A DNA stretch of 64,000 nt from Ramlibacter sp. Leaf400 (GCF_001424545.1 NZ_LMQL01000001.1:334654-398653), one strand, 5' to 3'. Shown: positions 1 to 8,269, counted from the stretch's first letter. The notes: a model not told the origin generated them from the letters alone. Numbers and translations are program-made.

Positions 1-1109
1 GGGGGAGGGAGGAACTCCTTCCGTCGCGCAAGCCGCTGCTGACGAAGACCGGCTGGACCGCCTTCCTGGTGGCCCTGGTGATGGTCTGCGCCGTCGCGCC
101 CCTGCTCAACCTGGTCGTCCCCGCCGACAGCGCCTTCCACATGGGCGACTACGCGGTGGCGCTCACCGCGCGGATCATGTGCTACGCCATCGCCGCCCTG
201 GCGATGGACTTGATCTGGGGCTACACCGGCATCCTGTCGCTCGGCCACGGCCTGTTCTTCGCGCTGGGCGGCTACGTGATGGGCATGTACCTGATGCGGC
301 AGATCGGCCGCGACGGCAACTACAAGAGCGACCTGCCGGACTTCATGGTGTTCCTGGACTGGAAGGCGCTGCCCTGGCACTGGACCTTCTCCGACAGCTT
401 CGTCGCCACCTGCCTCCTGGTGGTCGCGGTGCCGGGCCTGGTGGCCTTCGTGTTCGGCTACTTCGCCTTCCGCTCGCGCATCAAGGGCGTCTACTTCTCC
501 ATCATCACGCAGGCGCTCACGTATGCCGCCATGCTGCTGTTCTTCCGCAACGAGACCGGCTTCGGCGGCAACAACGGCTTCACCGACTTCAAGCGCATCC
601 TGGGCGTGGCGCTGCAGACGCCGCAGATGCGCATGGCGCTGTTCGTGCTGACCGGCGTGACGCTGCTGGGCTTCTTCCTGCTGGCGCGCTGGCTGGTGGG
701 GGCCAAGTTCGGCCGCGTGCTGCAAGCCATCCGCGACGGCGAATCGCGCGTCATGTTCTGCGGCTACAACCCGGTGGGCTACAAGCTCGCGGTGTGGACG
801 CTGTCGGCCGTGATGTGCGGCGTGGCCGGCGCGCTCTACGTGCCGCAGGTGGGCATCATCAACCCGGGCGAGATGAGCCCGGCCAACTCCATCGAGATCG
901 CCGTGTGGGCGGCCGTGGGCGGCCGCGGCACCCTGGTCGGGCCGATCGCCGGCGCCTTCCTGGTCAACGGTGCCAAGAGCTGGCTGACGGTGAGCGCGCC
1001 GGAGTTCTGGCTGTACTTCCTGGGCGGGCTGTTCATCGTGGTGACGCTGTTCCTGCCGGACGGCATCGCGGGGCTGGCTCGCCGCATCTGGAACCGGAGG
1101 TCCGCATGA
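1..1109 (+). CDS. urtC: Urea ABC transporter permease UrtC (5' end outside window)
   Basis: Inner-membrane permease of the UrtABCDE urea importer, LivM-like branched-chain permease family. The frame is open to the left edge (first complete codon at 3). No ATG lies before the conserved text; the GTG at 69 falls inside a hydrophobic segment, so the true start is most likely upstream. Visible are several hydrophobic helices, the conserved SLGHGLFFALGGY segment and the EAA-like loop around AIRDGESRVMFCGYNP. The family is about 360-380 residues, so little is missing. The stop overlaps the urtD start by 4 nt (ATGA), implying translational coupling. urtA and urtB presumably lie to the left. Urea is the end product of the purine ring catabolism encoded further right. 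Confidence 0.93.
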   Translation, partial: GREELLPSRKPLLTKTGWTAFLVALVMVCAVAPLLNLVVPADSAFHMGDYAVALTARIMCYAIAALAMDLIWGYTGILSLGHGLFFALGGYVMGMYLMRQIGRDGNYKSDLPDFMVFLDWKALPWHWTFSDSFVATCLLVVAVPGLVAFVFGYFAFRSRIKGVYFSIITQALTYAAMLLFFRNETGFGGNNGFTDFKRILGVALQTPQMRMALFVLTGVTLLGFFLLARWLVGAKFGRVLQAIRDGESRVMFCGYNPVGYKLAVWTLSAVMCGVAGALYVPQVGIINPGEMSPANSIEIAVWAAVGGRGTLVGPIAGAFLVNGAKSWLTVSAPEFWLYFLGGLFIVVTLFLPDGIAGLARRIWNRRSA

Positions 1110-1981
1110 CACCGGACTTGATGGAGGAGGGGGCGCGACGCGCCGCGGCGGCACGCGCGGCTTCGGCCCCCGGCAAGACCGAGTCCGGCGGTCGCGCCGC
1201 CGGATTCGCCCGCCTGGTCAAGCCGGGCGAGGTGGACGTGAGCCATGGGCGCATCCTCTACCTGGAAGACGTGAGCGTGAGCTTCGACGGCTTTCGCGCG
1301 ATCAACAGGCTGTCGCTGGACATCGCCCCCGGCGAGCTGCGCTGCGTGATCGGCCCCAACGGGGCGGGCAAGACCACGATGATGGACATCATCACCGGCA
1401 AGACCCGGCCCGACAGCGGCACGGTGTTCTTCGGCAGCACCATCGACCTGCTGCGCTACAAGGAGGCGCAGATCGCGCAGCTGGGCATAGGCCGCAAGTT
1501 CCAGAAGCCCACCGTGTTCGAGCAGCTCACGGTGTTCGAGAACCTGGAGCTCGCGCTCAAGACCGACAAGGGCGTGCGCGCATCGGTGTTCCATGCGCTC
1601 GATTCGGAGCAGTCGGACCGGCTGGCCTCGGTGCTGCACACCATCCACCTGGCCGCGCACGTCAACCGCCTGGCCGGCACGCTCAGCCACGGCCAGAAGC
1701 AGTGGCTGGAGATCGGCATGCTGCTGATGCAGGACCCCAAGCTGCTGCTGCTGGACGAGCCGGTGGCCGGGATGACCGACGAGGAGACCGCGCGCACGGC
1801 CGAGCTCTTCCTGTCGCTCAAGGGCCAGCACTCGCTGATGGTGGTGGAGCACGACATGGGCTTCATCAAGACCATCTCGGAGAAAGTGACCGTCCTGCAC
1901 GAGGGCGCGGTGCTGGCCGAGGGCCCGCTGGAGCAGGTGCAGAACGACGTGCGGGTGATCGAGGTGTATCTCGGCCGCTGA
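1106..1981 (+). CDS. urtD: Urea ABC transporter ATP-binding protein UrtD
   Basis: Cytoplasmic ATPase subunit (LivG-like) of the urea importer, 291 residues. Walker A GPNGAGKT is at residues 83-90, the signature LSHGQ near 193 and the Walker B aspartate of LLLLDEP near 217. The C-terminal half has the HDMGFI and EVYLGR ending typical of UrtD. An Ala/Arg-rich, poorly conserved extension of about 45 residues precedes the ABC domain. A start nearer the domain (GTG or ATG around 1240) is possible, but the ATGA overlap with urtC favours 1106. It is followed by an unusual inverted repeat rather than directly by urtE. Confidence 0.93.
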   Translation: MTPDLMEEGARRAAAARAASAPGKTESGGRAAGFARLVKPGEVDVSHGRILYLEDVSVSFDGFRAINRLSLDIAPGELRCVIGPNGAGKTTMMDIITGKTRPDSGTVFFGSTIDLLRYKEAQIAQLGIGRKFQKPTVFEQLTVFENLELALKTDKGVRASVFHALDSEQSDRLASVLHTIHLAAHVNRLAGTLSHGQKQWLEIGMLLMQDPKLLLLDEPVAGMTDEETARTAELFLSLKGQHSLMVVEHDMGFIKTISEKVTVLHEGAVLAEGPLEQVQNDVRVIEVYLGR

Positions 1982-1993
1982 TGCGGCCTTCGC

Positions 1994-2092
1994 AGGGGCT
2001 AGGGACCAGGGGCTAGGGACTAGGGAAGAACCGATCGAACGCCAGCGCCGAGCCCCTAACCCCTAGCCCCTAGCCCCTAGCCCCTAGCCCCT
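1994..2092. repeat. CTAGGGG-type inverted repeat between urtD and urtE
   Basis: The left arm (1994-2026) is built of GGGGCTAGGGAC-like units. The right arm (2051-2092) consists of tandem CCCCTAG heptamers in the opposite sense. The two arms can pair into a long G:C-rich hairpin with a loop of about 24 nt. A second copy of the same family lies at 40211-40313. The right arm ends only four bases before the urtE ATG. No mobility gene is adjacent. Confidence 0.85.
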
Positions 2093-2096
2093 TCCC

Positions 2097-2789
2097 ATGC
2101 TCAACATCCGCACCATCAACCAGTTCTACGGCGGCTCGCACATCCTGCGCGACGTCAGCCTCGAGGCCAAGCCCGGCCAGGTCACGGTGATCCTGGGGCG
2201 CAACGGCGTGGGCAAGACCACGCTGCTCAAGTCGCTGATGGGCCTGGTGCCGATCCGGTCCGGCTCGATCGACTTCCTCGGCCAGCCCATCCAGCAGTGG
2301 ACGCCCTACCAGCGGGCGCGAGCCGGTATCGGCTTCGTGCCGCAGGGCCGCGAGATCTTCGCGCGGCTGACGGTGGAGGAGAACCTGCGCATGGGCCTGG
2401 CCTACCGCAAGGCCGGCACGCCCATCCCGCCCGACCTGTTCGAGCTCTTCCCCGTGCTCAAGCAGATGCTGGGGCGCCGCGGCGGCGACCTGTCGGGCGG
2501 CCAGCAGCAGCAGCTGGCGATCGCCCGGGCCCTCGCGGCCGGCCCCAGGCTGCTGGTGCTGGACGAGCCCACCGAAGGCATCCAGCCCAGCATCATCAAG
2601 GACATCGGCCGCGTCATCCGCATGCTGGCGGGACGGGGCGACATGGCCATCCTGCTGGTCGAGCAGTACTACGACTTCGCGCAGGAACTGGCGGACCGCT
2701 ACCTGGTCATGGAACGGGGCGAGGTCATCGCGCAGGGCGACGGCAAGGCGATGGAAGCCGACGGCGTACGCCGCCTGGTGGCGATCTGA
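2097..2789 (+). CDS. urtE: Urea ABC transporter ATP-binding protein UrtE
   Basis: Second ATPase subunit (LivF-like) of the urea importer, 230 residues. Walker A GRNGVGKT is at 34-41, the signature LSGGQ at 132-136, followed by LLVLDEPTEGIQPSII, which is characteristic of UrtE/LivF. The ATG at 2097 gives the standard N-terminus (MLNI...QFYGGSHIL). Immediately upstream is the C-rich CCCCTAG repeat, so there is no recognisable Shine-Dalgarno. Translation would need reinitiation after urtD across 115 nt or an RNA structure effect. It completes the urtCDE order. Confidence 0.94.
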   Translation: MLNIRTINQFYGGSHILRDVSLEAKPGQVTVILGRNGVGKTTLLKSLMGLVPIRSGSIDFLGQPIQQWTPYQRARAGIGFVPQGREIFARLTVEENLRMGLAYRKAGTPIPPDLFELFPVLKQMLGRRGGDLSGGQQQQLAIARALAAGPRLLVLDEPTEGIQPSIIKDIGRVIRMLAGRGDMAILLVEQYYDFAQELADRYLVMERGEVIAQGDGKAMEADGVRRLVAI

Positions 2790-2897
2790 GACGGGCCGGT
2801 AGGCGCGTGCCTACCTCGTCTGGTGCCGCCGCCCGGCACGGTGCGGCAGGCCCCGGGACTACCTTGGGGACATCGACATCAACCCAAGGAGATTCAA

Positions 2898-2972
2898 ATG
2901 CCGGTCATCCTCTGGCTGCTGGGCGTTCCCCTCGCCGTCATCGTCCTGCTGATGCTGTTCGGCGTGCTCTGA
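2898..2972 (+). CDS. 24-residue membrane peptide
   Basis: A very short gene: ATG at 2898, TGA at 2970-2972, with a strong AAGGAG ribosome binding site at 2885-2890. The peptide begins MPVILWLLGVP and is almost entirely hydrophobic, one transmembrane helix with no charged residue. The good RBS and helix-length composition argue for a real gene. Function unknown. It sits 108 nt after urtE, with a CCTAC element at 2810-2814 upstream, and points toward the minus-strand gene ending at 2983. Confidence 0.55.
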   Translation: MPVILWLLGVPLAVIVLLMLFGVL

Positions 2973-2982
2973 CGCCGACGCG

Positions 2983-3261
2983 TCAGGGACGCGTCTTCAC
3001 GCGCTCGAGCTGGTCCAGGTTCCGCCCGGACCGCTCGCCGCGGTTGCCCGCCGCGTACTCTTCGCTGGCCCCCGGCGCGGACGCCTCTTCCGTCGGCCGG
3101 TTGGCGTACGGCTGCCGGCCCTTGAGCTGCCAGTGGCCCAGCGGCGGATCTTCGTGGCGGCTGGAGCCGCCTTCCCAGTTCACTTCGTTGCGGTAGCCAT
3201 GGCGCGCGGGAGCGGTCGTCTTGACGGGCGCGATGGTGGCGGTGGTCGTCTGCTCTTTCAC
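2983..3261 (-). CDS. Small hydrophilic hypothetical protein
   Basis: A 92-residue reading frame beginning GTG at 3261 (MKEQTTTATI). The product is hydrophilic and basic/polar, rich in Arg, Gly, Asn and Pro, with no signal peptide, membrane helix or domain I recognise. It may be partly disordered. It converges on the 24-residue membrane peptide gene. A TCCTAC element lies about 90 nt upstream on its coding strand (complement of 3352-3357). Start choice is uncertain because no strong RBS is visible. Confidence 0.5.
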   Translation of the reverse strand: MKEQTTTATIAPVKTTAPARHGYRNEVNWEGGSSRHEDPPLGHWQLKGRQPYANRPTEEASAPGASEEYAAGNRGERSGRNLDQLERVKTRP

Positions 3262-3452
3262 TGCTTGAACCCTCGGTTGTCGGCTCTTTTGGCCAGGCGC
3301 GCGGCCACGCCGCGGACGTCAACAAGACTAGCTGCGGCGTCGTACACGCTTGTAGGACAACGGCCCGTCTTCGTGCTGTTACGAGCGGCAACGCGGGTCG
3401 CGAGAGGAAGAGCAAGGGCGCGCGGCCTTCGCGGCGCGCGCCGGGTGTTGCT

Positions 3453-3971
3453 TTACTGCTGCGGTAGCGGCGAAAGGGGCCTGACCTGCGCGGGCATCGG
3501 GACCAGCACCACCGGCTCCTGGGTCTTGGGCGCTTCCACCTTGATCTCGGTCGCGCCCGGCGGCATCACCACCGTCTCGACCTGGCGCAGCACGCCACCG
3601 CCGGCCACGCTGCCGCTCACATCGCCGTAGCCCATGACGCGGGCCTTGCAGGCGGCCTTCTCTTCGCCGGCCAGCGGCTCGCAACGCGCCATGGCGTTGG
3701 CCTGAAAGTCGTCGGAAGGCTGGCGCAGCGCGCCCTTGTTGCGCTCGGCCTGCGCATTGCGCGCCTCGCGCAGGCACGTGTCGATGTCCTGCTGCGTGCG
3801 GCCGCTGCGGCAGGCCTGCACTTCGGACTGGTAGTTGCCGCTGGCGTCGATGCCCGTCGCACCGGTGGCGCTGCCGGCCACCTGGGCGGTCGCGGCGGTC
3901 ATGGCCAGCAGCGACGCGGCGACGAAGGGCAGCAGGCTTTTTCGCGGACGCATCGGGTGCTTCCTGTTCAT
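3453..3971 (-). CDS. Secreted hypothetical protein with two conserved Cys pairs
   Basis: 172 residues; an N-terminal basic stretch and hydrophobic core (LLPFVAASLLAMTAATAQ) form a Sec signal peptide, so the mature product is probably periplasmic. The middle section contains regularly spaced cysteines (VQACRSG, DTCLREARN, ARCEPL, KAACKARV), suggesting two disulfides in a small helical domain. The C-terminus is Pro/Val-rich. A start at Met7 (3953) is equally possible. I recognise no enzymatic motif. A TCCTAC element is about 105 nt upstream (complement of 4076-4081). Confidence 0.7.
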   Translation of the reverse strand: MNRKHPMRPRKSLLPFVAASLLAMTAATAQVAGSATGATGIDASGNYQSEVQACRSGRTQQDIDTCLREARNAQAERNKGALRQPSDDFQANAMARCEPLAGEEKAACKARVMGYGDVSGSVAGGGVLRQVETVVMPPGATEIKVEAPKTQEPVVLVPMPAQVRPLSPLPQQ

Positions 3972-4117
3972 GGCGGGCTCCTTGCGAATCTGGATGGGCT
4001 CACTCTAGGCAGTGGCCCGCGCCCGTGGTGCCGGAGGAGGCCCGGGCAGTGGGGCGGCGCGCTCCGGCGGTCCCCGTAGGACCCTGCTTGCAGGTGAGTG
4101 CCTACGAACGTAAGGCG

Positions 4118-4948
4118 CTACAGCGCCCACAGCCGAGGCGCGACTGCCGGCAGGTCCCACAACGCCGGCCGCCAGGCCGACCGGATGGCGCGCAGCAGCG
4201 CCATCGCCGGCTCGACCAGCGGTGCCAGCACCCGCACCACCACCACGCCGTCCGCCGGGCTGGTGGCGCCCGCGTCGGCGGCCAGGCCGTGCTGGCCGAT
4301 CACCTCGCGGGCCAGGTCGAGCGCGCGCTCACGCCGGTCGCGCGCGAGCGGTTCGCCGCAGGCGAACCACAGCGTGGACAGGCAGCGCCGGCCCGCCAGG
4401 CCCAGCGGGCCGTCCATCAGCCGGGCATTGGCGGCGTCCAGGCGTCCACGCTCCAGCCAGCGGTCGCCCAGCGCCAGGTGCTGCAGCAGGCTGCCTGCAA
4501 CGAAGGGCTGGCTGGCTTCGGGCAGGCCGAGCGCGCACACGTCCCAGCCCAGCACCTCAGCGCCGGGCGCGAGCGCCAGCTCAAGCCGGTTCTCGGCGAT
4601 GCAGCCGCTGTAGCAGATCGCCTCCAGCGGCAACCACTCGAAGCGGCCGCCGGCCTCGACCTCGATGCGGGTGCGCTGAACGGCCGCCGCGCCCTCGCTG
4701 CGGTAGAAGCGCGCCGCGCCCGGCGTGGTGACCAGCCCGTGCGCGCCGGCGCCCACGCGGATGTGCACGTCGAGCTCGTCCCCGCCCACCAGGCCGCTGG
4801 GCGGATGCACCAGCACGTTGTGGCAGATCGCCGGCCCTTCCGGGTAGAGCGTCTGCAGTACGCGCAGCGGGCCCTGGTGCTCGAAGCGGGCGGTGCAGCG
4901 TTCGCCTTCCCGCCGCAGGTCCAGCCGCAGCCGCGCGTGCCAGGACAT
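4118..4948 (-). CDS. ureD: Urease accessory protein UreD
   Basis: 276 residues, the usual UreD length. UreD is the scaffold that binds apo-urease and, with UreF and UreG, delivers nickel to the active site in the cytoplasm. Recognisable family segments are HQGPLRVLQTLYPEG, VHPPSGLVGGDELDV, TTPGAARFYRS and the LPLEAICYSGC region. It starts 4 nt after the stop of the upstream ABC permease gene, so it is the last gene of a transporter operon. Normally ureD opens a ureDABC operon; here the next gene on this strand is an unrelated secreted protein, so urease subunits must be encoded elsewhere. Nearby urt genes support a urea context. Confidence 0.92.
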   Translation of the reverse strand: MSWHARLRLDLRREGERCTARFEHQGPLRVLQTLYPEGPAICHNVLVHPPSGLVGGDELDVHIRVGAGAHGLVTTPGAARFYRSEGAAAVQRTRIEVEAGGRFEWLPLEAICYSGCIAENRLELALAPGAEVLGWDVCALGLPEASQPFVAGSLLQHLALGDRWLERGRLDAANARLMDGPLGLAGRRCLSTLWFACGEPLARDRRERALDLAREVIGQHGLAADAGATSPADGVVVVRVLAPLVEPAMALLRAIRSAWRPALWDLPAVAPRLWAL

Positions 4949-4952
4949 CGCG

Positions 4953-5723
4953 TCAGGTGTTCTGCGAACCGCGGTGCGCCCAGGCCGTGGTGTGGCGCTC
5001 GATCCAGCTGAACAGCTCGTACATCGCCATGGCCATGACGCTGATGGCCACCAGCCCGGCGAACGCCAGCGGCATGCGCTGCTGGCTGCCGGCGGTCTGG
5101 ATCAGGTTGCCGATGCCCGAGTCGCCCGCCGTCATCTCCGCCAGCACGGTGCCGACGAAGGCCAGCGTGATGGCGATCTTCAGCGAGCCGTAGAAGTACG
5201 GCATGGCGCGCGGCAGGCCCACCTTGACCAGCACGTCCCAGCGCTTGGCGCCCAGCACGCGCAGCACGTCCTCCAGCTCCGGCTCCAGCGTGGCCAGGCC
5301 GGTGGCGATGTTCACCATGATCGGGAAGAACGAGATCAGGAAGGCGGTGAGGATGCCCGGGCCGATGCCGATGCCGAACCACACGACCAGGATGGGCACG
5401 ATGGCCGCCTTGGGCACCGCGTTGAAGCCCACCATCAGCGGATAGACCGCCGCATACGCCACGCGCGACGAGCCGATCAGGAAACCCAGCAGCACGCCCG
5501 CGGCGATGGACAGGGCGAAGCCCACCATCGTGACCCAGAAGGTGGTCCAGGCGGCCGCCAGCAGCGGTCCCTTGAACTCGGCGAACTGCTGCGCGATCTG
5601 CCAGGGGCTGGGGAAGATGAACTCGGGCACCTGGAAGGCGGTGACGCCCAGCTGCCAGAGCAGGACGATGGCCGCGCCCAGGATCACCGGCGCCCAGCGC
5701 TCGAAATGCCGGTCCGCCTTCAT
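4953..5723 (-). CDS. NitT/TauT-family ABC transporter permease
   Basis: 256 residues with about six transmembrane helices and the binding-protein-dependent transport signature (EAA loop: LEDVLRVLGAKRWDVLVKVGLP). It belongs to the SsuC/TauC/NrtB group of inner-membrane permeases. The ATG at 5721-5723 overlaps the upstream ATPase stop (ATGA), fixing the start and showing translational coupling. It is followed after 4 nt by ureD. Substrate is not readable from sequence; the operon context (UreD, purine catabolism) makes a nitrogen compound more likely than a sulfonate, but this is inference. Confidence 0.88.
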   Translation of the reverse strand: MKADRHFERWAPVILGAAIVLLWQLGVTAFQVPEFIFPSPWQIAQQFAEFKGPLLAAAWTTFWVTMVGFALSIAAGVLLGFLIGSSRVAYAAVYPLMVGFNAVPKAAIVPILVVWFGIGIGPGILTAFLISFFPIMVNIATGLATLEPELEDVLRVLGAKRWDVLVKVGLPRAMPYFYGSLKIAITLAFVGTVLAEMTAGDSGIGNLIQTAGSQQRMPLAFAGLVAISVMAMAMYELFSWIERHTTAWAHRGSQNT

Positions 5724-6544
5724 GCCTCCACCCCGGTGGTTTTGCGGATGGCGCCGATGTGGCCGCGCAGGTCGAGCACGATGTCGGTGAACTCCTTGGT
5801 GTAGGTGATCTCCAGCTCGCGCGGGCGCGGCAGCTCGATGTGCTTCTTGACCACGAAGCGGCCCGGGCTCTTGCTCATGACGAAGACGGTGTCGGCCAGG
5901 AAGACCGACTCGCGCAGGTCGTGCGTGACCAGGATGACGTTGAAGCGCTGCTCGGTCCACAGGTCGCGCAGGATGCACCACAGCTCCTCGCGGGTGAAGG
6001 CGTCCAGCGCGCCGAAGGGCTCGTCCAGCAGCAGCATCTTGGGCTCGTGGATGAGCGCGCGGCAGATGCTGGCGCGCTGCTGCATGCCGCCCGACAGCTG
6101 CCACGGGAACTTGTCCTCGTAGCCGCCCAGGCCCACCTTCTGCAGCAGCGCGCGGGCGCGCTGCTCGTACTCGGCCCGCCTGGCCTTGAAGCTGCTGCGG
6201 TAGGGCTCGACGATCTCCAGCGGCAGCAGCACGTTGTCGACCGTGGTGCGCCAGGGCAGCAGCGAAGGCGCCTGGAACGCCATGCCGGAGATCTTCAGCG
6301 GCCCGGTGACCGGCTGGCCGTCGATGCGGATGCCCCCGCGCGAGGGCATGCGCAGCCCGGTGGCCAGCTTCATGAAGGTGGACTTGCCGCAGCCCGAGGG
6401 CCCGACGATGGCGATGAACTCCCCCTGCGTGACGTTCAGGTCGATGGCCTCCACCGCGAACTGCCCGTTGGCGAGCAGTTCGTCGTTGTAGGCCAGCCAG
6501 ACGCCCTGGAAGTCGATGAACGCGGTGGCCGACACCGCGCTCAC
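5720..6544 (-). CDS. NitT/TauT-family ABC transporter ATP-binding protein
   Basis: 274 residues. Walker A GPSGCGKST at 48-56, signature LSGGM at 150-154, Walker B ending in DEP at 174-176, and switch histidine in LVTHDLRES. These match SsuB/TauB/NrtD-type importer ATPases. The start is GTG at 6544, overlapping the TGA of the binding-protein gene by 4 nt (GTGA), and its own stop overlaps the permease ATG by 4 nt. The three transporter genes are therefore tightly coupled. It energises uptake from the cytoplasmic face. Confidence 0.9.
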   Translation of the reverse strand: MSAVSATAFIDFQGVWLAYNDELLANGQFAVEAIDLNVTQGEFIAIVGPSGCGKSTFMKLATGLRMPSRGGIRIDGQPVTGPLKISGMAFQAPSLLPWRTTVDNVLLPLEIVEPYRSSFKARRAEYEQRARALLQKVGLGGYEDKFPWQLSGGMQQRASICRALIHEPKMLLLDEPFGALDAFTREELWCILRDLWTEQRFNVILVTHDLRESVFLADTVFVMSKSPGRFVVKKHIELPRPRELEITYTKEFTDIVLDLRGHIGAIRKTTGVEA

Positions 6545-7578
6545 TTCTTCGCCGGGGGCAGCACGTTCAGTTCGGCCTTGGCCGGCAGGAAGCTGCCGTT
6601 CCAGACCTCGTCGGCCTTGACGCGCGTCTTGGTGTTGAACGCGTCGGACACCTGCGAGGCCATCAGCGAGAGGCGGCCCGGGTTGACCTGGCCGAAGCCG
6701 TCGGCACGCGCGTCGGGGCTGGCGATCACGGCATCGATGGCCATGCGCAGGCGGCGCTTCTCCAGGTCGGTGTTGATGATGCCGTCGCGCTGCTTGACGT
6801 ACTCGATCGAGGCGTCCGGGCTGGCCATCACCTCCTTGGCGCCCTTGGCGAAGGCGCTGAGGAAGGCCTTGACCGCCGCCGGGTTCTCCTTGACCAGCTT
6901 GGGCGACGCGATGATCACGTTGCCGTACAGCTTCACGCCGTGGTCGGCGTAGGGCAGGGTGACCACGTCGTCCAGCTTGACGCCGCGCGCCTCCAGGTTG
7001 AGCAGCGAAGTGAACGAGAAGCCGGTGATCGCATCGACGTCGCCGCGGGCCAGCATGGTCTCGCGCAGCGGCGGGTCCATGGACACCCAGTTGGCGCCGG
7101 CGACGCCGTTGGCCTTCTGGAAGATCGGGAAGGCGCGGCGGCCGGCGTCGAACACCGGCGCGCCCAGCTTCTTGCCGTTCAGGTCCTTGGGCGACTTGAT
7201 GCCGGACTTCTTGAGCGCCATCACGGCGGCCGGCGTGTTGTTGTAGACCATCATCACCGCCACCGGCTTGTTGGGCGCGTCGGGGTTGTTGGCGTGGAAC
7301 TCCATCAGCGCCGCGAGGTCGGCGAAGCCCATGTCGTAGGTGCCGGTGGCGACCCGCTGCACGGCGGCGCCCGAGCCGGTGCCGGCATCGATGGTGACAT
7401 CCAGCTTGGCGTCGCGGAAATAGCCCTTGGCCACCGGTTGCAGGAACAGCGCCGCGGGGCCTTCGAAGCGCCAGTCCAGCTGGAACTTGATGGGGGTCAG
7501 GCCCTGGGCCGACGCCGGGGCCAGGGTGGCCAGCAGCGCGGTGGCGGCGACGGTTTGCAGGAAGAGTCTCTTGGTCAT
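6541..7578 (-). CDS. NitT/TauT-family ABC transporter substrate-binding protein
   Basis: 345 residues from ATG 7578, with a Sec signal peptide (MTKRLFLQTVAATALLATLAPASAQ) and mature start near GLTPIKFQLDWRFEGPAALF. The FQLDW...GPAALF opening and the middle DVDAITGFSF segment place it in the SsuA/THI5-like (NMT1) periplasmic-binding family, which binds small compounds such as sulfonates, nitrate, pyrimidine precursors or hydantoins. First gene of a four-gene operon with ATPase, permease and ureD. The ligand cannot be assigned from sequence. Confidence 0.88.
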   Translation of the reverse strand: MTKRLFLQTVAATALLATLAPASAQGLTPIKFQLDWRFEGPAALFLQPVAKGYFRDAKLDVTIDAGTGSGAAVQRVATGTYDMGFADLAALMEFHANNPDAPNKPVAVMMVYNNTPAAVMALKKSGIKSPKDLNGKKLGAPVFDAGRRAFPIFQKANGVAGANWVSMDPPLRETMLARGDVDAITGFSFTSLLNLEARGVKLDDVVTLPYADHGVKLYGNVIIASPKLVKENPAAVKAFLSAFAKGAKEVMASPDASIEYVKQRDGIINTDLEKRRLRMAIDAVIASPDARADGFGQVNPGRLSLMASQVSDAFNTKTRVKADEVWNGSFLPAKAELNVLPPAKK

Positions 7579-7916
7579 TGGAAGCCTCGAATCACGATAC
7601 GGATCAAACGATGAAAAACCCAAAAGCAAGAAGGGTGCCGCTGGCGATTGTCGACGTTGTCGGGCTGCCTGCTTCTCCGGAAATTCCCCCGGGCGCGCGG
7701 GTCCCGGCCATAGCCGAGCGGGAGTAGGGGTTGTCTGACGTATCGGCGCGCCGGGCACGCACGGTGAGGCTCTATCGCCGACTACGCCCGCGCTAGGGAT
7801 GCAGAACCATATTGCGTTCACCGGCTGCCGGAGATGGGTGGCAGGGGGGTCGGGGCCCAACCCGGGATCCGGCCGGCTATCAACAACATGCCGTTCGCGG
7901 CTTTAGGAGTGCAATC
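7579..7916. other. Divergent intergenic region (338 bp)
   Basis: Separates the minus-strand transporter operon from the plus-strand membrane protein gene, so it must carry both promoters. It is GC-rich. I see no convincing -35/-10 pair, no repeat of the families found elsewhere in the window and no RNA-like structure. The only clear signal is the AGGAG ribosome binding site at 7905-7909 serving the gene at 7917. Confidence 0.4.
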
Positions 7917-8183
7917 ATGGGCTTTCTCATTTGGTTGATCGTGGGTGGTATCGTGGGCTGGCTGGCCAGCTTGATCATGCGCACTGACGGCCAGCAGGGC
8001 ATCCTGCTGAACGTGATCGTGGGTATCGTCGGCGCCTTCATCGGCGGCTGGGTGATCTCCCCGATGGTGGGCGTGCCAACCATCAACGAAGGCATCAGCA
8101 TCGGCTCGGTCCTGGTGTCGCTGGTCGGCGCGGTCATCCTGCTGGCCATCGTCAACCTGTTCCGCCGCGGTCGCGTTCGCTGA
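7917..8183 (+). CDS. GlsB/YeaQ/YmgE family stress-associated membrane protein
   Basis: 88 residues with three hydrophobic helices separated by short loops (FLIWLIVGGIVGWLASLIM, GILLNVIVGIVGAFIGGW, VLVSLVGAVILLAIV). The Gly-rich GGIVGWLAS and NVIVGIVGAFIGG motifs define the transglycosylase-associated (YeaQ/YmgE) family of small inner-membrane proteins often induced by envelope or acid stress. The ATG at 7917 is preceded by AGGAG. A bidirectional hairpin terminator follows directly, so it is monocistronic. Confidence 0.9.
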   Translation: MGFLIWLIVGGIVGWLASLIMRTDGQQGILLNVIVGIVGAFIGGWVISPMVGVPTINEGISIGSVLVSLVGAVILLAIVNLFRRGRVR

Positions 8184-8201
8184 GTCACGGTTCGAGATTT
8201 G

Positions 8202-8231
8202 AAAAAGGCCGGGTCATGCCCGGCCTTTTTC
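8202..8231. terminator. Bidirectional rho-independent terminator
   Basis: AAAAAGGCCGGG, loop TCAT, GCCCGGCC, then a T run (TTTTTC). The A-tract on the left and T-tract on the right let it work on both strands. It lies 18 nt after the GlsB-family stop and before the convergent M20 gene. Confidence 0.88.
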
Positions 8232-8269
8232 ATTGGCTCTCCCGTAATCCCCGCTGACGCAGCTCTCCC

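Noticed and set aside
2051-2092. Telomere-like CCCCTAG tandem heptamers
   Set aside because: An internal chromosomal position within an operon, opposing-arm structure and only about six units argue for a hairpin repeat, not a replicon end.
4953-6104. Permease gene starting at 6104 (383 residues)
   Set aside because: The first 127 codons are an off-frame shadow of the ATPase gene; the ATG at 5723 overlaps the ATPase stop and begins the recognisable permease.
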